Assembly: GCA_013152825.1 (NCBI GenBank)
Contig: JAADFP010000006.1
Coordinates: 1 to 23,257 of the forward strand
Reading direction: 5' to 3'
DNA: 23,257 bases
Source of the DNA: Caldisericota bacterium
GTDB taxonomy: Bacteria > CAIJMQ01 > JAADFP01
Shown here: piece after piece, positions 16,545 to 23,069 of the stretch
Position numbering within the stretch: position 1 is the stretch's first letter
Layout of the letters: every line of letters starts with the position of its first letter
Made by a program: the position numbers and the translations under genes
The notes under the pieces: generated by a model
The model's input: only the letters and a program-made list of their open reading frames with translations
Database searches by the model: none
Told to the model about the DNA's origin: nothing

Positions 16545-17038
16545 ATTAAAAAGCTAAAACCCTAAACTTTCCGAAGGAATCTCCCGACATATGTTAGGAG
16601 AGTCATCGGATCTGAATAAATTCCAAACCACAGATTCTAATGCCTCAAACTTATTCCTGGCCAGGAACAGGCGGGTTTGTACCTGGCTTCTCCTCCATTT
16701 CCCCTTTTTCGTCATTCTTGCTCTCTTATTGTCATTCCTGCGCAAGCAGGAATCCTGTATCTTGGTTATTGTATCTTGTTTCTTACTCACTATTTCTTGT
16801 ATCCTACATCTTCATTATCACTCACTTATTAACTTACTCACTACCCGCTACTATTGTCTATGGTCTAAAGTCTTGCGTGGATACCCGCTTCCGCGGGTAT
16901 GACAGGCAAGCAATAAACCAGGAAACCAATTTACTACTCACTGCTCACCGTTTACTCTTTACTGCTTACTACCTTTTCCCTCACTACTATCTACTCGCTA
17001 CTGACTACTCTCCCAGTCTAACGTCTAAGGTCTATAGT
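16545..17038. repeat. Intergenic repeat block between wzm-like and flavoprotein genes
   Basis: No gene is supported here. The block contains a perfect 8-bp stem with a GCAA loop at 16734-16753 (ATTCCTGC/GCAGGAAT) and another with a TTCC loop at 16881-16900 (ATACCCGC/GCGGGTAT). From about 16860 to 16985 it is a close inverted copy of 10200-10320. From about 17005 to 17050 GTCTANN heptads run into the 3' end of the flavoprotein gene. Positions 16600-16635 resemble the first 30 bases of the window. A short open frame on the minus strand at 16554-16790 is a translation of these repeats. Confidence 0.75.
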
Positions 17039-18415
17039 CTAAAGTCTATAATCCACACTCTCTCCTATCCGACGTCCTTCCTTTATGCAATCCTCCATGG
17101 AATAATACTTCCATGCGCCGTATCTTCCCGCCAGAAGAATACCTCTCTCCTGCAGCCAGTGCTTGAAATTATCCAGCTCCTTGCGCTGACCCAGAAATAA
17201 CGGATAAGCAGAAGGAATGTAAACGGGTTTTATCACCTCTATTTCTCTCTTATTTTTCAGTATTCCTGCCTTTATTAAGTCTTCTATCACTCTCTTCTCC
17301 AGATTTCCCTCTATATCCTGGCCCTGTGAGTGCAGGGCTACCTCCACGTAAATAGAGGAGCACTTAGGAGGAGCCATGAGGGGGGCAATATGGGAGTAAA
17401 ATCCCACCCGGAAAAAGATAAACTCCTTCTCTGGGAAATATGTCCAGTGCACTCCTTTCCAGTTATCTCCTTTTATTCCTATATTGTAGCAGAGGATAGA
17501 ATTAGCGTAGAAAAAGGGTAAAAGGTGAGAAAATTTGGCCGGGAAGGGATGCAGGGCTTTAAATAGCTCAGGCAGGGGAAAAGTGCAGATAAGTAAATCA
17601 TAAGGGATTCTGCTGTATGGAGTATTGCCAGTGGACATCCCTTCCCCTTCTACTTCGATTTCTTTTTTCTCCCAATAGATTTTACTTACCACTCCTTTTT
17701 TTATATTTTTTTCCACGCCCTCCTTCCACCTGCCCATAAAAGTGCCTATTCCTCCCGAAGGAGGATAGTAGAAGGTAGAGTTGTACCCGGAATTAGATTT
17801 CTCTTTATCCCCGGGCTGAAAGGTTCTCATCTTAGAAAATGTGCCGGAGGGGATTTCTCCCTGTGGAATTTTGTCTAACAACCCGGTGAGAACCTGGTGA
17901 ACATTATCCAGAGGGAAAAAATCTTTTACCTCCTTGAAGGGTATCTTATCGGGAGAAATTTTGTAGAATTTGCTCAGGTAAGGAAGGAAAAAGATATTGT
18001 ATAGCGTAGGCCCGTACCTGGATAGAAGCAACTTGCCCAGGTAGGCATTGTTCTGATCTTTTCCCTGGCAATAGGAGAGTAACTCCGTAAGAATCCTGGA
18101 AGAGAGTGGAGAGGGAAGGTAAGAAAGATGTCTCTGGAAAGGAAAGGGAATAAGTTTGCCCTGCCAGTAAATCCAGGAAGAGCGTTTATGCGGAATAAGA
18201 ATATCCTTATTTTTCTCCAGGACTTCTTCCTTTATACGGGGGGACCGAAAATGTAAGAAATGGGCATCGCGATCAAAAGTAAATTCCCCGATTTTAAACG
18301 AAGAACAAAGCCCTCCTATCTCTTCCTTTTCCCATATATGCACCTTATCATTTTTTAAGTAACGGGCTATACTTAAACCGGTTATACCGGCTCCCACGAT
18401 GTGAATTTGCTTCAT
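17039..18415 (-). CDS. FAD-dependent amine-oxidase/UDP-galactopyranose mutase-like protein
   Basis: This 458-residue soluble flavoprotein begins with a dinucleotide-binding motif, VGAGITGLSIARYL at about residues 7-20, followed by GGLCSSFKIGEFTFDRDAHF. That resembles the N-terminus of UDP-galactopyranose mutases and protoporphyrinogen oxidase-like proteins. The C-terminal FAD motif is LAGRYGAWKYYSMEDCIKEG. Such proteins are common in surface-glycan gene clusters. It overlaps the WecA-like gene by 4 nt, so a role in modifying or supplying a nucleotide sugar or lipid-linked sugar is likely, but the substrate is not known. It could instead be a phytoene-desaturase-like enzyme. The last few residues (VDYRL) are encoded by the heptad repeat downstream, so the original C-terminus may have been altered. 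Confidence 0.75.
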   Translation of the reverse strand: MKQIHIVGAGITGLSIARYLKNDKVHIWEKEEIGGLCSSFKIGEFTFDRDAHFLHFRSPRIKEEVLEKNKDILIPHKRSSWIYWQGKLIPFPFQRHLSYLPSPLSSRILTELLSYCQGKDQNNAYLGKLLLSRYGPTLYNIFFLPYLSKFYKISPDKIPFKEVKDFFPLDNVHQVLTGLLDKIPQGEIPSGTFSKMRTFQPGDKEKSNSGYNSTFYYPPSGGIGTFMGRWKEGVEKNIKKGVVSKIYWEKKEIEVEGEGMSTGNTPYSRIPYDLLICTFPLPELFKALHPFPAKFSHLLPFFYANSILCYNIGIKGDNWKGVHWTYFPEKEFIFFRVGFYSHIAPLMAPPKCSSIYVEVALHSQGQDIEGNLEKRVIEDLIKAGILKNKREIEVIKPVYIPSAYPLFLGQRKELDNFKHWLQERGILLAGRYGAWKYYSMEDCIKEGRRIGESVDYRL

Positions 18416-19362
18416 TTAGAAACCTTTTTACCTACCAGAATGAGCACAACAATCAGAAAGATAATAACAAAAGAGGCATACCGATTACTCAAACGTGTCA
18501 ATCCGATACCGCAAATGGAGAGCAGAGTACTCAAAGAATACATGAGTAACAAAACTTTCTTCTTTTTCCATCCCTTCTTCAAAAGCAGCAAAGCAAAATG
18601 GTCTTCACTCTTTTCATGAAAAGATTTCCCCCTTTTTCCTCTTTCATAAATGAGAAAGAAAGTGTCGTAAATAGGAAGCCCCAGGAGAAGCAGGGGAGTA
18701 AGAAGTGCTAACTCGTGGGAGGGGGGTGCAAAGCTTAGAGGGATAACCAAAACCGCAAGCAGGAAGCCTATCAACCCGCTGCCTGAATTACCCAGGAATA
18801 TCCTGGCCGGAGGGAAATTAAAGATTAGGAAGGATAAAAGAACAAAGAGAAGTAAAATAGAGGAATGGTACACATAGAAGTTATGATTAAAGTAAGCCAC
18901 AGCGGCCATTCCTGCCAGCGAGAACAGGGAAATACCGGCGGCTAAACCATCCATGATATCCAGAAGGTTAATAGAATTTGTAATTCCCAGAATCCAGAGA
19001 AAAGTTATGCCGTAATTAAGGAAAAAAGGCATGTAGCCTATGGTGGTATGAATCCCGGAAAATATTACCACCAGGGCAGAAATGGATTGTAATAAAAATT
19101 TCTTTAAAGGGGTAAGTTCTCTAAAATCATCCCATACCCCGGTGAAAAAAATAATTACTGCACCCCAGAAAATAGCCGGCGGAATCTTGATGAAATAGGC
19201 AGAAACAGAAAAGAGAATAAATATCACCCAGCCCCCGGTAAGGGGGATGTTCTCTCTCCCTCCCACATGCAAAGGCGAGGAGCTCACCAGGTTTATCTTT
19301 TCTCCTATAAGTGCGAAAAGGGGAAACAGAATGATGCCAAGGGTAAGAGGAAGTATTGCCAT
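18412..19362 (-). CDS. WecA/MraY-family phosphoglycosyltransferase, Asp-to-Asn in an active-site motif
   Basis: This 316-residue polytopic membrane protein belongs to the family that transfers a sugar-1-phosphate to undecaprenyl phosphate. Motifs: GVWDDF with Asp 78-79, then NSINLLDIMDGLAAG at 129-143, then FLGNSGSG at 189-196, and a cytoplasmic SEDHFALLL at 252-260. In MraY and WecA the third motif is normally FMGD(S/T)G, with an essential Asp; here it is Asn 192. The HHH motif of MraY is replaced by DHF, seen in some WecA-like subfamilies. It probably initiates a surface glycan together with the flavoprotein that overlaps it by 4 nt. Upstream, TAAAAT lies 8 nt before the ATG with no Shine-Dalgarno sequence, so it may be leaderless too; no -35 was recognised. 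Confidence 0.85.
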   Translation of the reverse strand: MAILPLTLGIILFPLFALIGEKINLVSSSPLHVGGRENIPLTGGWVIFILFSVSAYFIKIPPAIFWGAVIIFFTGVWDDFRELTPLKKFLLQSISALVVIFSGIHTTIGYMPFFLNYGITFLWILGITNSINLLDIMDGLAAGISLFSLAGMAAVAYFNHNFYVYHSSILLLFVLLSFLIFNFPPARIFLGNSGSGLIGFLLAVLVIPLSFAPPSHELALLTPLLLLGLPIYDTFFLIYERGKRGKSFHEKSEDHFALLLLKKGWKKKKVLLLMYSLSTLLSICGIGLTRLSNRYASFVIIFLIVVLILVGKKVSK

Positions 19363-19489
19363 TAGCTACATTTTACCATTTCCCTACGAATTTTTATCCG
19401 AATTCTCCAGGGCTTGATAAGGTCTGAATCTGCTCTAGTCTTTCGTTTTTAAAGTGATGTTACACATATTAAAGAAAAGTTAATAAGGC

Positions 19490-20462
19490 ATCCCTTAGAA
19501 AAGATAAGGAATTCAAGGACAGAAAAAAGAGCAAGAGTAGAGAGGACTGGATATATTCTGGATTATATTAAGGGAGCGAGTATATATTCTATGGTGCAGA
19601 AATACGGATAATAGATAAGAAGGCAAAAATGTGGATACTCAATCTTGCTTGTCAGGAACCCAAAGATTTGGGATGGCCACAGGAAACCTGGAGTATGAGC
19701 TCACTTGTAAAATACATAAAGGGCCATTTTAAAGAAGCGAATTTTCCTTATTTGGCGAAAGTCTCCAAAGGGACTGTGTGGAATATTCTTGCCAAAGTAA
19801 TCTCAAACCTCACAAAGTAAAATATTACTTGAGGAGAACAGATCCACAATTTGAGGAGAAAATGCATCAAGTTTTACATATTTATATGTTTATAAAGAAG
19901 TGGAAATCTGGAAGAAAGGAGGCAAGAAACCTGTCTGCGTGCGGGCATGCACAGGCAGGGATGATGTGGTTGTTTCTTATAATGAAAAACAGGCTATAGG
20001 AAATATGCATGAAGATTTATTACCGAAAATAAACGGAAATTCTATGATTTTGAGGGAAAAGATATGGAACAATTTCACTATTGAGAGGAATAGAGCTTTT
20101 AACAGGGGAAATTACTGCGATTGTAAAAGATAGACATAGAGGTGAAGAATTTATCCAATTCTTAAAAAATTAGACGAAAAGTATCCTGAAGGGAGAAAAA
20201 TAAAAATAATTTTAGATAACCACTCATCCCATATATCCAAAAAAACTAAAGAATTTCTTAAAAAGAAGATAGAAAGATCTGAATTTATTTTTACTCCCAG
20301 ACATGGCTCCTGGTTGATCATAATTGAATCTTTCTTCAGTAAATTAACAAGATGTTTACTTAAAACCATAAGGGTTTCTTCAAAAGAGGAATTAAAAGAA
20401 TACTTCAATATATAGAGGAAGTGAATACACAACCGGTAATTTTTAGGTGGAGATATTTATGA
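19490..20462 (+). pseudogene. Decayed IS630-family transposase
   Basis: Pieces of an IS630-type (DDE) transposase occur in order on the plus strand but in different frames. An N-terminal piece (RARVERTGYILDYIKGASIY) ends at stops near 19606-19611. Then comes LACQEPKDLGWPQETWSMSS (from 19638), a break near 19790-19815 before HKVKYYLRRTDPQFEEKM, and VVVSYNEKQ. Next is LLRGIELLTGEITAIVKDRH, a one-base loss in an A-run near 20171, ILDNHSSHISKKTKEF (the second-Asp region), FTPRHGSWL and ESFFSKL with the final catalytic Glu. Another frame change is near 20398 before the C-terminal VNTQPVIFRW, and the stop is at 20460-20462. At least five frame breaks make it inactive. It is more AT-rich than its neighbours by eye. 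Terminal inverted repeats were not resolved. Confidence 0.85.
19930..19959. repeat. Dispersed hairpin repeat inserted in the dead transposase
   Basis: CCTGTCTG (19930-19937) and CAGGCAGG (19952-19959) form an imperfect stem like that at 23034-23063. The segment interrupts the region where IS630 transposases normally pass from the basic linker to the SYDEKP motif (here SYNEKQ). This suggests the short repeat was inserted, in frame, after the IS arrived. Confidence 0.5.
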
Positions 20463-20711
20463 TATGTTACTTAGAAACTGCAATGCTAGATTCCTGCTTT
20501 CGCCCCGATGTAAATCGGGACAGGCAGGAATGACAAAGGGAGAGGTAGGAATGGCGGGAAAAGGGAGACGAGAAGGAGGCACAGAGGGGAACAGGGGAAG
20601 GAGACAGTGGGCGACTCACTTATAACGTTTCGAGTGCAGGCTATCCCGATGCCTGCCCGTTCTCTCCTAACATACACAGAAGATACAAGACTTTCTGGAA
20701 CAGGATAAAGC
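20463..20711. repeat. Intergenic region after the peptide gene, with nested hairpin
   Basis: A nested inverted repeat lies at 20490-20531. The outer arms are ATTCCTGC (20490-20497) and GCAGGAAT (20524-20531), and the inner stem is CCCGAT-GTAA-ATCGGG (20504-20519). The same nested design occurs at about 10440-10480. A purine-rich stretch (about 20535-20610) separates it from another CCCGATGCCTGCCCG remnant at 20645-20660. No convincing gene or terminator was found for the minus-strand peptide operon. Confidence 0.65.
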
Positions 20712-20934
20712 CTATTGAGCTCCTGGAGAGCCTGCTCCGCATCCTCCGCCTGTAGCCGCGGAACCAGGATAGCATCCTCCTAGCCGCGGAACCGGCATAA
20801 CATCCTCCGGTGCCAGAAGCACTGGACCCTGAGGTACAAGCCGCAGCCAATGCGTCTGCCTGGCCAATATTCTCTCCTAACTCAATAATGGTGGGAGGAA
20901 CATAACCCGGCCTATCTTTTCCCCTCTTACCCAT
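20712..20934 (-). CDS. Candidate RiPP precursor peptide, Gly/Cys-rich repeats, frame broken
   Basis: The ATG at 20934 follows a strong Shine-Dalgarno AGGAGGT that lies in the last codons of the HprK-like gene; the two genes are 2 nt apart. The leader-like N-terminus has YVPPTIIELGENIGQADAL at about residues 11-29. A core follows with Cys 33 (CTSGSSASG) and Cys 45 (GGCYAGSAA). The frame as read then changes at codons 52-54 (AGG AGG ATG) and runs to 20641 as 97 residues with a basic, unrelated tail. Skipping one base at about 20775, or restoring two bases, gives GGCYPGSAA, GGGCGAGSPGAQ and a stop at 20712, i.e. 73-74 residues with four Cys 10-12 residues apart. The repeat quality strongly favours this as the ancestral product. 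Whether the gene is mutated, recoded or mis-assembled is not known. Confidence 0.72.
20753..20808 (-). repeat. Abutting 28-bp tandem repeats in the peptide gene
   Basis: Two units, 20753-20780 and 20781-20808, directly abut and match at 25 of 28 positions. Each encodes a GGCY(A/P)GSAA core unit. Because 28 is not a multiple of three, the second unit is read in another frame. This is the source of the frame break described for the peptide. Confidence 0.9.
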
Positions 20935-20936
20935 AT

Positions 20937-21905
20937 TTACCTCCTATTCTCCAGCAAATACTCAACTTTTTCCCAGGAGAGTTTTTTTTCTTCGAAACAA
21001 ATTGTATAAGCAGGAATGGCACTGAAAATTTCCCCGCATAAATTAAAGACCAACCTACACATATGATTTGTATTATATCTCAGACACTGCACAAAATGCA
21101 AAAGGGTTTTTCCCATGGCTTCCCCCGGGGCAAGCTTAACTGGCGTACCTTCCTTTTTAAGAAAAAAAATTGCTTTTAAGGGGTAGTGATGCAGGTAACT
21201 ATCTTCTTTTATGGTTTCTGCCCAGGTGTTTTGCCGCCAGGGTGAGCCAAAAACCCGGAATTCTCCATTCAGCTTTCTTACCACCACACCATCATCTGCC
21301 AGTATGCCTTCTCCCTTTAGGGAACGGGAGATAGTGGTCTTGCCACCCCGGGAAGGAGCTAAAAACACGTATCCTGCTTCCTTATGATGGAATCCTGCTC
21401 CATGTAAAATCATTCCCTTAAAAGATGGGAGGAGAATGGAACAGGTAAAATACAAGCCAGCCTCCAGGCTCCGAGACAAAGGAGGGGTACTGCCAAGATT
21501 GAGGAAATATTTCGCCACATTGTGGACAGTATCTACTATCACCACGCCTCCATGTGTTATTTGTATGGAGAATTCTCCTTTTCCCTGCTGTTCCAGAACT
21601 TCCCGGAAAGAAGGTAAAGTAAGAAAGGAAGTAAGATAGAGGGTATCCTGCAAAGCCTCCTTCTCGGGATTGCTTTCCCGGGGAAACTTATTATAAATAT
21701 CCAGAAAATACTCGTACACCGGTTCCAGCAAAGAGGGTATATCGGTTCTCTCTCTGCCGGATTTTATGCCGTGTATTTCCATAACTATCTCAGGAGTAGC
21801 GGGAGGGGATATGTAGCCATGAAATATGCGGGATAGTTCTTTTTGGGGAAAAGTATCCAGGCAAGACTTCACCTGGATAGTTACTCCACCTATATTTACA
21901 TACAT
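20937..21905 (-). CDS. HprK-like P-loop protein of a radical SAM peptide cassette
   Basis: This 322-residue, probably cytoplasmic protein has a C-terminal P-loop domain resembling HPr kinase: an LHGAGF segment at about 167-172, the P-loop APSRGGKTT at 183-191, and ILADDGVVV at 201-209, matching the HprK LVADD motif. The N-terminal 160 residues show no domain I recognise. HPr itself is not encoded nearby. HprK-like proteins with such N-termini recur next to radical SAM/SPASM enzymes and small peptides (the ScmC member of SynChlorMet-type cassettes is of this kind, as I recall). A role in peptide modification, leader binding or phosphorylation is inference. It overlaps the radical SAM gene by 1 nt (TGATG), and its last codons contain the Shine-Dalgarno of the peptide gene, so the three genes are translationally coupled. 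Confidence 0.75.
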   Translation of the reverse strand: MYVNIGGVTIQVKSCLDTFPQKELSRIFHGYISPPATPEIVMEIHGIKSGRERTDIPSLLEPVYEYFLDIYNKFPRESNPEKEALQDTLYLTSFLTLPSFREVLEQQGKGEFSIQITHGGVVIVDTVHNVAKYFLNLGSTPPLSRSLEAGLYFTCSILLPSFKGMILHGAGFHHKEAGYVFLAPSRGGKTTISRSLKGEGILADDGVVVRKLNGEFRVFGSPWRQNTWAETIKEDSYLHHYPLKAIFFLKKEGTPVKLAPGEAMGKTLLHFVQCLRYNTNHMCRLVFNLCGEIFSAIPAYTICFEEKKLSWEKVEYLLENRR

Positions 21906-22942
21906 CAGATAAGCCTCGTGAGGGGGAAAATTCCTTCCTGGTAAGCTTGCTCACATAACCAGAAAGGCGCTGTTAACCTCCCTGTCCTCAAAAAAGCCTC
22001 TGCCCGACAGAATCCCAGGCAAAAGGATTTGAAGATACATTTCCCGCATATCCCTTCCAGCTTCGCGGGGATAGTTTCCCGCATTTCTCTTAACAAAGGA
22101 GAGCTATGCCAGATTTCTTTAATGGAGACTTCTCCCACTTTACCCATTATTAGCTCTCTTATCTCGGACCCTATTCCACAGATAGATATTTGAGAATCAG
22201 GAAGAATCCCCAGAATATGATGGATAAGACACCTCTGGTTACCCAGGGTACGCAGGCTCGCTACTGGCCAGAAAGCAAAAGGGATATGCCAGAAAACCCG
22301 GGCATGCTTTGCATATTGCTGAAAGAGAGAAAGAATTTCCCTTGCACTCAGGAGCTGTTTCTCTTCTTTTAACTCTTCCCCTCTTCCCATGGGTAAAACG
22401 GGAGTAAGCTTGAGTATTCCCACCCCCAGGGATTGGGAGAGAGCAATAATATCCTCTATCTCGCCAATATTCCCCCTGTGAAGAGCACACACCAGAGATA
22501 CCGGAATACCCTGCTCCACCAGCAGCCGTATCCCGGTCAGAGTAGCATGAAAACTCCCCTCCCTTCCCCTGAAGCCGTCGTGAGTTTTAGGAGTGGCTCC
22601 GTCCAGGCTTACCGAGACACTGTAAACATTCAGCCGGCGAAGATTAATTGCCATACTCTTATTTATCAGGGTTCCATTTGTTTCCAGCCTCACTCCCAGC
22701 CCTAATTCCCGCATTTTTTCTATAAGTCTTATCAGGGTAGGTTCACAGAAAGGTTCTCCACCGGTAATTTTTATGCTTTTGAGTCCCAGGGGCAGAGCCT
22801 TTTTAATCTCTGATAGAAGAATCTCCTGGTCTATTTCCTCGTGGTTTCCCTCCGGTGGAATCCAGCAATGCGCACAGGAGAGATTACACCGGTAAGTCAG
22901 ATAGAGATATATTTCCCGCAAGGGTGGAATTTTATTCTGCAT
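21905..22942 (-). CDS. Radical SAM/SPASM peptide maturase
   Basis: This 345-residue protein has the radical SAM cluster motif CNLSCAHC (Cys 19, 23, 26) and GGEP at 61-64. A SPASM domain with seven Cys follows: 238, 255, 299, 302, 308, 312 and 330, including C-x2-C-x5-C-x3-C-x17-C. SPASM enzymes usually carry two auxiliary 4Fe-4S clusters and modify peptides, for example by forming thioether or other crosslinks. The N-terminus YLYLTYRCNLSCAHCWIPPE resembles that of SynChlorMet-type (ScmE/ScmF) enzymes as I remember them. It lies immediately upstream of the HprK-like gene and the Cys-rich peptide, which is the likely substrate. Homologous folds include haem d1 and PQQ maturases, so the substrate call depends on context. 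The start has only a weak Shine-Dalgarno sequence (GGGAT). Confidence 0.88.
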   Translation of the reverse strand: MQNKIPPLREIYLYLTYRCNLSCAHCWIPPEGNHEEIDQEILLSEIKKALPLGLKSIKITGGEPFCEPTLIRLIEKMRELGLGVRLETNGTLINKSMAINLRRLNVYSVSVSLDGATPKTHDGFRGREGSFHATLTGIRLLVEQGIPVSLVCALHRGNIGEIEDIIALSQSLGVGILKLTPVLPMGRGEELKEEKQLLSAREILSLFQQYAKHARVFWHIPFAFWPVASLRTLGNQRCLIHHILGILPDSQISICGIGSEIRELIMGKVGEVSIKEIWHSSPLLREMRETIPAKLEGICGKCIFKSFCLGFCRAEAFLRTGRLTAPFWLCEQAYQEGIFPLTRLI

Positions 22943-23069
22943 AATGTATCATCCCGGGATAGCGAGATTTTGACATATAATCATCATTTATAAGATGAAA
23001 CATGGAGCAACTCGCAACTGGAGACTGGCAACTCCTGCCTGCGCCAAGGCTTCGGCAGGCAGGCACAAC
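22943..23069. repeat. Intergenic gap between the two SPASM genes with hairpin
   Basis: A 9-bp stem, CCTGCCTGC (23034-23042) and GCAGGCAGG (23055-23063), with a 12-nt loop, belongs to the dispersed hairpin family. AT-rich sequence lies at 22965-22995, including plus-strand TTGACA at 22970-22975, but no matching gene follows on that strand. No clear promoter for the minus-strand gene was found. Confidence 0.6.

Noticed and set aside
16554..16790. 78-residue open frame on the minus strand
   Set aside because: It is a translation of the dispersed hairpin repeats (CLRRNDNK type) and has no ribosome-binding site or domain.
19363..19489. tRNA or other structured RNA upstream of the IS remnant
   Set aside because: No cloverleaf arms or CCA-like end could be found by eye; AT-rich sequence without clear structure.
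20486..20677. 63-residue open frame downstream of the peptide gene as another peptide
   Set aside because: It covers the nested hairpin repeat and low-complexity purine sequence; no Cys-repeat core or good start site.
22970..22996. Plus-strand TTGACA with TATAAG as a promoter
   Set aside because: The spacer is only about 14 nt and no plus-strand gene follows.
23021..23044. Possible sigma-54 promoter near TGGCAACTCC
   Set aside because: The spacing between the GG and GC elements is two bases too short, and the sequence is part of a dispersed hairpin.
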